Shown here piece after piece: positions 43,888 to 51,451 of a stretch of DNA of 64,000 nucleotides. The DNA is taken from positions 434,001 through 498,000 of the forward strand of contig CAWDLK010000001.1 of the NCBI GenBank assembly GCA_963803165.1. Direction: 5' to 3'. How positions within the stretch are numbered: position 1 is the stretch's first letter; every line of letters starts with the position of its first letter. A model generated the notes under the pieces. The model was not told the DNA's origin, searched no databases, and saw only the letters and a program-made list of their open reading frames with translations. The position numbers and the translations under genes were made by a program. The stretch is from Changshengia sp963803165. Its GTDB lineage: Bacteria > Chloroflexota > Dormibacteria > Aeolococcales > Aeolococcaceae.

Positions 43888-44587
43888 TCAGCTCCGGGCG
43901 GCCAGCGCTCGTCGGATCTGGTCGACCAGGAAGCCGTAGAACTGCGGCGCGGTCGGCCTCGTCGACCGCGGGGGTGACCCGCTGCTGGGCGCGCCGCCGG
44001 GTGACCCAGGGCGGCACCCCCGCCGCCACCACCCTCTCGTCGACCTGGAGGAAGACCAGGGCGTCGTCGCTCTCGTCGACGCAGATCAGGACCTTGCCGG
44101 TCATGCCACCCCGGTCGCCGATCCGCCAGCCGCGCTTCCAGCGCCGCCGGCCGCCCTCGCCTCGGGCCACGTTGACGGAGTGCTCGGGGAACACCACCTC
44201 ACCCGGCCGGAGCCCGGAGGTCACGGCCTCGTGGAGCAGCGCGTGGCCCTCGGTGCAGATCCAGCTGACCAGGGAGGCGCCGCGGTAGGCGACGGGGGGA
44301 AGCGCCCGGGGGTCGTCCGCCCTGGCCCCGAGGGCCGCCACGGTGCTGGCGTGACGGCGGCAGTACCCGGCGTTTCCCACCCTCTGCAGGTGCCGTGGGC
44401 ACCATCTGGTCCCACAGGAGTGGCCGCGGGAGTCGACGTAGGCGCACTCGAGCGACCCGGGAACGGTGCAGCCTCGCGTCTGGCAGGCCGTCCCCGCGGC
44501 GGGGATCGACCGCGTGGCGGCTCGGCCCGCCCGGGGTGGGACGTGGGCCTCCACGAGGGAAATCAAGGTCAGGTTCGAGACTGCCAT
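43888..44587 (-). pseudogene. Cys/His-rich putative zinc-binding protein, frameshifted as sequenced
   Basis: From ATG 44587 (AVSNLTLISLVEAHVPP) the frame encodes a compact Cys/His cluster: ACQTRGCTVPGSLECAYVD, GHSCGTRWCPRHL, NAGYCRRHAS, spacing that suggests two zinc sites. A middle part follows (SWICTEGHALLHEAV), then LICVDESDDALVFLQVDERVVAAGVPPW. Near 43948 the frame breaks; the neighbouring frame supplies the natural end PQFYGFLVDQIRRALAARS and a TGA at 43888. One extra base explains it, giving a 232-residue protein. I know no family for it. Divergent from bioB. Confidence 0.65.
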
Positions 44588-44712
44588 CCACTCATCCTCG
44601 AGCAGCCTCTCCCTCTGGCGCCGAGGCTCCTCTCGATCTGCGAGGGTAGGTCCGCCCGGCCCCAATGCCCCAATGGATCTCCGTTCTGTGACGCTCCCGG
44701 CATACGGTCTCG

Positions 44713-44718
44713 TATCCT
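44713..44718 (+). promoter_or_regulatory. TANNNT -10 element of bioB (leaderless)
   Basis: TATCCT ends 7 nt before ATG 44726; no ribosome-binding site. No BirA-like operator or riboswitch was recognised in the 138-bp gap. Confidence 0.5.
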
Positions 44719-44725
44719 CGCCGCC

Positions 44726-45772
44726 ATGCCGACACTTCCCGCCCCGCTCGAGGCGGCCGCTGCCCGCTTGATCGAGGAAGGGCTCGACATCGACCGGGAG
44801 CTCGCCACCCTGCTGGTCGCTCTCGAGGACGGCGACCTCCCCCAGCTGATTGGGCTTGCCCACCAGGTCCGCGTGCAATGGTTGGGTCCCGCGGTGGAGG
44901 TCGAATCCATCATCTCGGCCAAGACCGGCGGGTGCCCCGAGGACTGCACCTTCTGCTCCCAGTCCGCGCGCTACACGACAGATGTCGCCCGCCACCCACT
45001 GCTCGCCACCGCCCAGCTGGTGGAGCTGGCCCGGCGGAGCCGGGCGCTCGGGAGCACCGAGTTCTGCATCGTCGTCGCCGTCCGCGGCCCCAGCCCGCGG
45101 CTGCTCGAGCAGGTGTGCGAGGCGTCCCGCGCCATCCGCGCCGAGGTCGACATCGAGGTGGACGCCTCCCTCGGCCTGCTCACGGAGGGCCAGGCCGAGC
45201 AGCTGGCAGCCGCCGGCATCCATCGGTACAACCACAACCTGGAGGCGGGTCCCCGCTTCTTCCCGCGGATCTGCTCCACCCACACCTTCGAGGATCGCCA
45301 GGCGACCTGCCGCCGGGTGACGGCGGCCGGCATGGAGCTCTGCAGCGGCGGGATCTTCGGCATGGGGGAGACCTGGAGCGACCGGCTCGACCTCGCCTTC
45401 GCCCTCCGCGAGCTGGGTGCCCGCGAGATCCCGTGCAACTTCCTCGACCCGCGGCCCGGGACGCCGCTGGCCGGGGAGCTCCCCCTCCGCCCTCTCGACG
45501 CCCTCCGGTGCACCGCGCTGATGCGCCTGATCAACCCCCGGGCGGTGGTCCGCTATGCGGGCGGGCGCGAGCTGGTGCTCCGCGACCTCCAGGCCTACGG
45601 CATGCTCGCCGGAGCCAACGGGCTCATCGTGGGCAACTACCTGACCACCCTGGGGAGGAGCGCGGAGCTGGACCTCGCCATGCTCGCCGACCTGGGCATG
45701 CCGGTCGCCTCGGGACCGCTGACCGGCTCCCGGGGGCGGCCGCCCGCTGCGACGGCGTCGCCGCATGCATAG
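44726..45772 (+). CDS. bioB: biotin synthase
   Basis: 348-aa radical SAM enzyme that inserts sulfur into dethiobiotin. The CxxxCxxC cluster is in GGCPEDCTFCSQS; further conserved parts are EFCIVVAVRGP, YNHNLEAGPRFFP, GGIFGMGETWSDR, NFLDPRPGTPL and GANGLIVGNYLTTLG. Residues VEVESIISAKTGGC lead into the cluster as in other BioB proteins. It stands alone; no bioF, bioA or bioD is in the window. ATG start fixed by the TATCCT element. Confidence 0.95.
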   Translation: MPTLPAPLEAAAARLIEEGLDIDRELATLLVALEDGDLPQLIGLAHQVRVQWLGPAVEVESIISAKTGGCPEDCTFCSQSARYTTDVARHPLLATAQLVELARRSRALGSTEFCIVVAVRGPSPRLLEQVCEASRAIRAEVDIEVDASLGLLTEGQAEQLAAAGIHRYNHNLEAGPRFFPRICSTHTFEDRQATCRRVTAAGMELCSGGIFGMGETWSDRLDLAFALRELGAREIPCNFLDPRPGTPLAGELPLRPLDALRCTALMRLINPRAVVRYAGGRELVLRDLQAYGMLAGANGLIVGNYLTTLGRSAELDLAMLADLGMPVASGPLTGSRGRPPAATASPHA

Positions 45773-45831
45773 AGGTTTGCGACCGGGATCTGCCTCGTTC
45801 GTTACCTCGCCCACGTAGCCTGGGGGTGCCG

Positions 45832-46875
45832 ATGGAATGGGCGGCCGAACGGGGGGCTGGTGATCCCACCTCTCCGCCGGGCGCGTCCCGGCTCGAGGGC
45901 ACGGGCGACGACACCCTCCCGCCGGCGCCCGCGGGGGCCGTCCCGCGGAGCACGCCCTGGCTGATCCCCGCCGTCGCTCTCGGGATCAGCCTGGTGACCG
46001 TCCCCCTGGTGGCGGCCGCCGCGGTCGCGCTCCACGCCACCAGCTGGCAGGACCTGGTCGGCTTCGGGCTGGGGGCTGCGCTGCTCACCGTGATCGTGGT
46101 GCTGGTCCCGCTCCAGCTGCGCCTGGCCCGGCTGGCCGGCACTCGCACCGGCCACTGGTGGCGTCAGGCCACGCGCACCGCGGCCGTGGAGGCCGAGCTG
46201 TCAGCGGAGCGCGAGGAGCTCCTGCACCAGGCCCTGGCGGCCTCCGACCGGGAGCGGCGCCAGCTCGCCGCCGACCTCCACGACGGCGTCATCCAGCTGG
46301 TCAGCGCGGTCACCCTCCGCACCGCCACGCTGGCCCGCGGCCTGCGCCGCGATGGCGGCCAATCGCCGGAGCGCGTTGCTGCGGCGATCGATGGTCTCGA
46401 CCGGATCACCGTCGACCTGCAGGCGGTGACCGCCGACCTGCGCGGGCTGATGGGCTCCCTCGCCGGGGACGAGGTCGAGAGCCAGGGCTTGACCGGGGCG
46501 CTCAGCGCCCTGCTGGTCCCGCTCGCCGAGAGCGGTGTCCAGGTGGAGATCTCGGTGGGTGAGCTGGACTGTGACGCCCGGATACGGCGCCTGATCCACC
46601 GGGTCGCCCAGGAGCTGGTCCGCAACACCGCCAGGCACGCCGCAGCTCACCGGGTGGTCCTCTCCCTCAGCCAGGAGCCGGCCGGGGTCCTCTTCCAGAT
46701 GAGCGACGACGGGCAGGGGTTCGACGTCGCCCTCCTCGGCGATCGGCAGCGCCGCGGTCACATGGGGCTCCTGCTGGTCCGGCAGAGGGTCGAGGACGCC
46801 GGTGGGGAGTTCGTGCTCAGCTCCACCCCCGGGCACGGGACCAGGGTGCTGATGAGGTTGCCGCTCGCGGCGTAG
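45832..46875 (+). CDS. NarX/DegS-type sensor histidine kinase
   Basis: 347 aa. Two membrane helices (WLIPAVALGISLVTVPLVAAAAVAL and VGFGLGAALLTVIVVLVPLQL) leave almost no external loop. The HisKA_3 H-box is RRQLAADLHDGVIQLV and the ATPase domain has ELVRNTARHAAAH (N-box), MSDDGQGFD (G1) and GHMGLLLVRQRVEDAGGEF. It converges with a NarL-type response regulator 27 bp away, which is the likely partner. TAGCCT lies 10 nt before the ATG; a GTG at 45826 is a possible start. Confidence 0.9.
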   Translation: MEWAAERGAGDPTSPPGASRLEGTGDDTLPPAPAGAVPRSTPWLIPAVALGISLVTVPLVAAAAVALHATSWQDLVGFGLGAALLTVIVVLVPLQLRLARLAGTRTGHWWRQATRTAAVEAELSAEREELLHQALAASDRERRQLAADLHDGVIQLVSAVTLRTATLARGLRRDGGQSPERVAAAIDGLDRITVDLQAVTADLRGLMGSLAGDEVESQGLTGALSALLVPLAESGVQVEISVGELDCDARIRRLIHRVAQELVRNTARHAAAHRVVLSLSQEPAGVLFQMSDDGQGFDVALLGDRQRRGHMGLLLVRQRVEDAGGEFVLSSTPGHGTRVLMRLPLAA

Positions 46876-46902
46876 AGCGGCGCGCGCCGCCCCCGGCCGG
46901 GC

Positions 46903-47568
46903 TCAGTACTCGGAGCCGGGTGCGGTGATGAGCCCCTCGCGGATGGCGATCGAGACCGCCTCCAGCTTGGAGTGGGCTCCGAGCTTGCTGATGATGCTCT
47001 GGATGTGATTGCGCAGCGTGTGGATGCTGATGAAGAGGCGCTTGCTGATCTCCTCGTTGCTCATCCCGTCGGCGAGGAACAGCAGCACCGCGGTCTCCCG
47101 CGGCGTGAGGGGCTCGGTGAGGCTGGAGGCATTGCCGTCGGTGCTGGTCAGCCGGTTCAGCATCGCCGGCGAGACCGGGGTGGCACCCGAGGCCGCGGCC
47201 CGTACGGCGGCGGCCAGCGCGTCGATGCTGTCGCCCTTGGTGACGAACCCGGAGCATCCCGCGGCCAGCGCCTCGTTGAGGACGCTCGGCTCCATCGCCG
47301 CGGTGACCAGCACGACCTTGGCGCCGGGCCGGATGGCGCGCAGCTCCGCGGCCGCGTGGGTCCCCTGGCCGTCGGGGAGCCGCTGGTCGAGGAGGATGAC
47401 GTCCGTGTCCACCGCTTCCAGCCGGCGCCGGGCCGCGGCCAGGGTGTCGACCGTCTCGACCACCTCCATGTCGGGCTCCTCGGCGAGCGCCGCCGCCACC
47501 GCCTCGGTGAACATGCGGTGGTCGTCGATGATGAACACTCGAATGGTTCGCGACAGCGCACCCGGCAC
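46903..47568 (-). CDS. NarL/LuxR-type response regulator
   Basis: 221 aa. Receiver with the acidic pair (VFIIDDHRMF), phospho-acceptor in VILLDQRLPDGQG, Thr in VLVTAAM and Lys in GFVTKGDS. LuxR helix-turn-helix at the C-terminus: LTPRETAVLLFLADGMSNEEISKRLFISIHTLRNHIQSIISKLG. GTG start with GGAG 8 nt upstream, one of the clearly leadered genes. Probable partner of the convergent NarX-type kinase. Confidence 0.92.
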   Translation of the reverse strand: MPGALSRTIRVFIIDDHRMFTEAVAAALAEEPDMEVVETVDTLAAARRRLEAVDTDVILLDQRLPDGQGTHAAAELRAIRPGAKVVLVTAAMEPSVLNEALAAGCSGFVTKGDSIDALAAAVRAAASGATPVSPAMLNRLTSTDGNASSLTEPLTPRETAVLLFLADGMSNEEISKRLFISIHTLRNHIQSIISKLGAHSKLEAVSIAIREGLITAPGSEY

Positions 47569-47864
47569 GGGGTCTCCTTCCAGGTTCGAGGTCGAGCGCC
47601 TCTCGCCACCCATTCTTCGAGGCGGGCCAGATCCGAGGCGCCTTCTTCGTCGGACTGTAACGCCGGTGTGTCGGGGCGGGAGCCCTGTTGCACTGCTGTC
47701 ACCCCCCGGCGGGGGACGGTGCCGACCCTTCCGTCGGCAGGGTGAGTCCGTCCCGTGTGATGGGATCGATGTGTTCACCCCTCGTCGACCGCTCGCGTCC
47801 CCCCGGGGGCTGGCCCCCCTCGGTCGGTGGGGGTCCCACCCTCGACCGCAGCTGCGCTTCTCCG
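47569..47864. other. gene-poor stretch between divergent transcription units
   Basis: About 300 bp between the response regulator and the FAD oxidoreductase unit. Several short hairpins are visible (for example CCCCCGGCGGGGG near 47705) but I recognise no gene, riboswitch or tRNA. Confidence 0.5.
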
Positions 47865-47870
47865 TATCGT
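47865..47870 (+). promoter_or_regulatory. TANNNT -10 element before a short leader frame
   Basis: TATCGT ends 7 nt before GTG 47878, the same spacing as at other leaderless genes in the window. Confidence 0.35.
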
Positions 47871-47877
47871 GGGACCC

Positions 47878-47982
47878 GTGCAAGGACGAGCCCGGCCCGC
47901 TGGCATCCTCACCGGGTTGGACGGCTCGCCGAGCTCGGCGCTCGGCGGCCGGGAGAGGGCTGACGGGCGAGGGGGCGCGTGA
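47878..47982 (+). CDS. possible 34-codon leader peptide
   Basis: A GTG-initiated frame of 34 codons (VQGRARPAGILTGLDG...) begins 7 nt after TATCGT, and its TGA overlaps the GTG start of the oxidoreductase as GTGA. The arrangement would couple translation of the oxidoreductase to a leaderless first cistron. The peptide matches nothing I know and may simply be the way the downstream gene is translated. Confidence 0.3.
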   Translation: MQGRARPAGILTGLDGSPSSALGGRERADGRGGA

Positions 47983-49472
47983 CCGGCGGGCTTGACGCCG
48001 TGGTGGTGGGCGCCGGCCCCAACGGGCTGGCCGCGGCGATCACCCTGGCCGGTGCGGGATGGGCGGTCCACGTCGTCGAGGCCGAGGAGGCGATCGGTGG
48101 AGGCTGTCGCACCGGCGAGCTCACCCTGCCCGGCTACCGCCACGACATCTGCTCCACGGTGCACGCGCTGGCTCCGGTCTCTCCCTTCCTTCGCTCCCTC
48201 GATCTGACCCGATACGGGGTGGAGTGGGTCCGCTCGCCGGCGGCTCTCGCCCACGCCTTCCCCGACCGCCCGGCGGCGCTGGTCGAGTCCGACCTGGACG
48301 CGACCGCCTCCCGTCTCGGGAGGGACGGCGCCGCGTACCGGCGCCTGCTCCGCCGGGTGGTCCGCCATCCGGAGACCCTGGGGGCGGAGGTGCTGGCCCC
48401 CCTCGTGCACCTCCCCCGGCATCCCTGGTTCCTCGCCCGCTTCGGCCTCGACGCCATGCAGCCCGCCACCCTCCTGGCCCGCCGCTTCGCCACCCCCGAG
48501 GCGCGGGCCCTCATCGCGGGTGCCGTCGCCCACTCGACCGCGCCACTCGGCCAGCCGCTCACCGCGGCGTTCGCCCTGGTCATGCTCGGCAGCGCCCACA
48601 TCGGGGGATGGCCGGTGGCCCGGGGCGGCTCGCAGTCGGTGACGGACGCCCTCGCCACCCGGCTGGGCGAGCTCGGGGGCAGCATCGAGACCGGTCGGGT
48701 GGTGCGCCGGATGAGCGAGCTGCCCCGGGCGCGCGCGTACCTCTTCGACGTCTCGCCGGAGCAGCTCTCCGCGATCTGCGCCGACGACCTCCCCCGCCGA
48801 TACCTGCGCGCGCTGGCCCGCTTCCGCCGCGGCCCGGGCGTGTTCAAGCTCGATTACGCGCTCGACGGGCCGATTCCCTGGCGGGATCCCGCGTGCCTGC
48901 GCGCGGCGACGGTGCACGTCGGCGCCAGCTTCGAGGAGATGGCGGCGGCGGAGGCCGACGTCAACCGCTCACGCGTGCCGGATCGCCCGTTCCTCATCGT
49001 CGTCCAGGCGTCGCTGGTCGACCCCACCCGGGCGCCCTCCGGGCAGCACACCGCCTGGGTCTACTGCCACGTGCCCAACGGCTGCACCGTGGATATGACC
49101 GAGCGCATCGAGAGGCGCCTGGAGGTGTTCGCGCCGGGGTTCCGCGACCGCATCCTCGCCCGCCACGTCCTCGATCCCGCCGGCGTCGCGGTCCACAACC
49201 GCAACAACGTCGGCGGCGACATCGCCGGCGGGCGCAACAGCGTGGGGCAGCTGGTGTTCCGCCCGGTGCCGCGCCTGGCCTCGTACGCGACCCCCAATCC
49301 GAGCGTCTTCCTCTGCTCGTCCTCGACCCCTCCAGGAGGTGGCGTGCACGGGATGTGCGGCCATCTCGCGGCCCGCGTCGCGCTGCGCCGGCATGGTCGA
49401 GGACGCCTCAGCTCACCGCCGCCGCCCACGCCTCCTGGAGGCGATCGGGGTCGAACTCCGACTTCGGGATGA
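47979..49472 (+). CDS. phytoene dehydrogenase-like FAD oxidoreductase
   Basis: 497 aa. Dinucleotide-binding motif AVVVGAGPNGLAAAITLAGAGWAVHVVEAEEAIGGGCRT and the C-terminal FAD motif in SSTPPGGGVHGMCGHLAARVAL are those of the CrtI/COG1233 group. The middle has GSAHIGGWPVARGGSQSVTDAL and FKLDYALDGPIPW. No other carotenoid gene is in the window, so the substrate is unknown. The last 22 codons overlap a response-regulator remnant on the other strand and look like antisense sequence. Confidence 0.86.
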   Translation: MTGGLDAVVVGAGPNGLAAAITLAGAGWAVHVVEAEEAIGGGCRTGELTLPGYRHDICSTVHALAPVSPFLRSLDLTRYGVEWVRSPAALAHAFPDRPAALVESDLDATASRLGRDGAAYRRLLRRVVRHPETLGAEVLAPLVHLPRHPWFLARFGLDAMQPATLLARRFATPEARALIAGAVAHSTAPLGQPLTAAFALVMLGSAHIGGWPVARGGSQSVTDALATRLGELGGSIETGRVVRRMSELPRARAYLFDVSPEQLSAICADDLPRRYLRALARFRRGPGVFKLDYALDGPIPWRDPACLRAATVHVGASFEEMAAAEADVNRSRVPDRPFLIVVQASLVDPTRAPSGQHTAWVYCHVPNGCTVDMTERIERRLEVFAPGFRDRILARHVLDPAGVAVHNRNNVGGDIAGGRNSVGQLVFRPVPRLASYATPNPSVFLCSSSTPPGGGVHGMCGHLAARVALRRHGRGRLSSPPPPTPPGGDRGRTPTSG

Positions 49473-49632
49473 ACCCGGCGGCCCCGGCCTCCGCGGCTCG
49501 CGGCGCGTACTCGTCGGCCTCGTACGTGGAGAGCACCAGCACCACCACCGGGCGCTTGGCGCCGGTGTCGGCCAGGATCCGCTGGGTGGCCTCGAGGCCG
49601 CTGATCCCGGGGAGGTTGACGTCCATCAGCAC
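49408..49632 (-). pseudogene. response-regulator remnant lacking its N-terminus
   Basis: 74 codons from GTG 49632: LMDVNLPGISGLEATQRI holds the phospho-acceptor Asp, then VVVLVLSTYEADEYAPRAAEAGAAGFIPKSEF with the conserved Ser/Thr and Lys, ending the receiver normally. About 50 residues that should precede it, with the acidic pair, are missing. The same frame upstream meets the TAG of the cNMP gene after 28 codons and no other frame supplies the missing part. A 5'-truncated gene, with no output domain. Confidence 0.65.
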
Positions 49633-49716
49633 CAGGTCGGGGGAGCGGCGACCACCGGCTGTGCCGGCGTCGCCGTCTCCCTGAGGCAGGGCCCCCGGGT
49701 GGTCACGTCGCCAGGG

Positions 49717-50724
49717 CTACCCGGTGGTCTCTTCGCGCCTGTGCCCGGCGGCCAGGGCGCGAAGAAACTCGGGGTCGACCTGCTCACCGTTGACCGCCGC
49801 CACCTTGCAGGCGGTGAGCGCGCGCAGGGTGGCGGTGCGCGTGCCTGCCTCCAGCAGGGCTCGCTCGCCGAGCACCGCTCCCGGGCCGACATTGGCGACA
49901 GCCTCGCCGCCCACCTCCACGGAGAGGACGCCGTCGAGCAGGAGGAAGAGCTCGGTCCCCGGGTCGCCGGCCTCGACCAGCGTCTGCCCCGACCTCAGCT
50001 TGCGGATCGAGGGCTTGGCACCGCCGCGCATGATGTGCTCCGACAGTTCCCGCTCCAGCGCAGTCTCCACCTCGGTGACCAGCGCCGGCGACTCCGCGCC
50101 GCCCCAGGGGGTGTGCTTCCCGAAGGCGCGCGCGTACCAGTCCTTGAAGTCGGTCAGCCCCGACTTGGCGGCCACGCGGCCCTCACTGTCGTAGATCCAG
50201 TGCCGCGGGAAGGGACTGGCCCCCGCGACCTCGTGCTCGGCACGGCCGTCGGTGTGGACGGTGAGGCGGAGCGTGGTCCAGGCCAGCGGAGCTGAGACCT
50301 GAACAAAGGGCGGGTGCTTGACCCGCCGTGGGGCGGGCACCCCGGTGCGGCCGCCAGCGGTCTGCTCGAACCGCACCCATCCGTCGCCGACCACCGGGGC
50401 TCGCTGCAGGTCGGGGAGTGCCGCCGCGGCGAAGGTCATCGAGGCGGGACCGAGCCGCATGGTGGTGGCCCCGATCATCCCGCCGCCGCCGTAGCCGTGG
50501 CCGGTGATGGCGCCGCTGCCGTCGACCCCGATCCAGGCCGAGAGGCGGTTGGCGAAGCGGAAGCGATCCGCAACCCGGAGCGCCTCCAGGTCGTCGACGA
50601 CCTCCGGGGGCGGCTGGTCGTAGTGGGCGATGCCGGCGTCGAAGGGGAGGCGGGTCAGGCCGGCCACGGCCTCGGATGGGATCCAGGAGATGGACGTCAC
50701 GGACGCGTGGATCTGTGGGCTCAT
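49717..50724 (-). CDS. cyclic nucleotide-binding-domain protein
   Basis: 335 aa. The C-terminal 110 residues form a cNMP-binding beta-roll: LRSGQTLVEAGDPGTELFLLLDGVLSVEVGG, VGPGAVLGERALLEAGTRTATLRAL. The N-terminal 215 residues (SISWIPSEAVAGLTRLPFDAGIAHYD; repeated Gly in TGHGYGGGGMIGATTM) match nothing I know. There is no helix-turn-helix, so it is not a CRP-type regulator; the roll may control the N-terminal domain. The Arg expected in the phosphate-binding cassette is present in GERALLEAGTRTA. ATG 50724, with TATCGT 7 nt upstream. Confidence 0.8.
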   Translation of the reverse strand: MSPQIHASVTSISWIPSEAVAGLTRLPFDAGIAHYDQPPPEVVDDLEALRVADRFRFANRLSAWIGVDGSGAITGHGYGGGGMIGATTMRLGPASMTFAAAALPDLQRAPVVGDGWVRFEQTAGGRTGVPAPRRVKHPPFVQVSAPLAWTTLRLTVHTDGRAEHEVAGASPFPRHWIYDSEGRVAAKSGLTDFKDWYARAFGKHTPWGGAESPALVTEVETALERELSEHIMRGGAKPSIRKLRSGQTLVEAGDPGTELFLLLDGVLSVEVGGEAVANVGPGAVLGERALLEAGTRTATLRALTACKVAAVNGEQVDPEFLRALAAGHRREETTG

Positions 50725-50731
50725 GGCGGTC

Positions 50732-50737
50732 ACGATA
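50732..50737 (-). promoter_or_regulatory. TANNNT -10 element of the cNMP-domain gene (leaderless)
   Basis: TATCGT on the minus strand, 7 nt before ATG 50724, with TGGACA 17 bp further upstream as a good -35 match. Best complete promoter in the window. Confidence 0.55.
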
Positions 50738-51001
50738 GGTGGGGTCGGGAGGTATGTCCAGGAGGCGAACCCCAGGACCCTGGGGGGGCCCTGCGGCGCC
50801 GCATCCACCTGCTGCCACCCCGAGGAGGCCGGGTGGCAGCCCGCTTGCCCGGCCGGTCAAGGGCCGGCGCTCGCCGGTCGCGGCGTACAGGGTGCGAGCC
50901 GCCTGAGCCACCGGGGCGCCGCCGCGGCGGAGCCCTAGTGCACTCGCACCAGCAGGATTTCGGCAGTCCGCGTCTGGCCGTGCCAACCCGGCGAGGCCAC
51001 G

Positions 51002-51451
51002 ATGGTGGCGAAGTTCCCCGCCACCCGAGGATCGGACGTGATCAGGACAGTCAGCCTCCGCCCCCAGAGAGCCAGCTTCCTCGCTCGGCTGCTGGCCAGC
51101 TGCGGCGGCGATGTCGCGGCCTACCGTGACGGCCTCCTCCGCGACCTCCGCGCTCTCGCCGAGGACCAGGCCGCTGCCTGGCTGGCCTGGGTCGTGGTGG
51201 TGTCGCAGCTCGCCGACGCGGCCTCGACGGTGATGGCGCTGGCCAATCACTGGTCGGAGGCCAACCCCCTCAGCGCGGCCGTGATCGGCCGCTGGGGGTT
51301 GTCCGGCCTTCTCGTCGAGAAGGCTGCCATCGCGACCGTGGTCGTCGTCAACATGGCCCGGCTGCGGGGCTGGAGTGCCCGCGCCCTGGGGGTGCTCGCC
51401 GCCCTGGTCGGGCTCGCCGCGGTGGTCTGGAACCTCCATGTCATCGGCTGA
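51002..51451 (+). CDS. small membrane protein, DUF5658-like
   Basis: 149 aa. A cytosolic N-terminal part of about 55 residues precedes three helices: AWLAWVVVVSQLADAASTVMALANHW (with the DAxST...ANP pattern of DUF5658-like proteins, SEANPLSAAV following), LLVEKAAIATVVVVNM and LGVLAALVGLAAVVWNL. Function unknown. The start is uncertain; ATG 51002 is the first with continuous reading. Its end overlaps the next kinase gene by 14 nt, so it may be a membrane partner of that kinase. Confidence 0.6.
   Translation: MVAKFPATRGSDVIRTVSLRPQRASFLARLLASCGGDVAAYRDGLLRDLRALAEDQAAAWLAWVVVVSQLADAASTVMALANHWSEANPLSAAVIGRWGLSGLLVEKAAIATVVVVNMARLRGWSARALGVLAALVGLAAVVWNLHVIG

Noticed and set aside
44588..44725. 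Biotin operator or riboswitch upstream of bioB
   Set aside because: No inverted repeat of BirA type and no known riboswitch core was found; only the TATCCT promoter element is supported.
50725..51001. Structured regulatory RNA in the 277-bp gap upstream of the small membrane protein
   Set aside because: Several GC hairpins exist, as anywhere in this DNA, but no riboswitch core could be matched.
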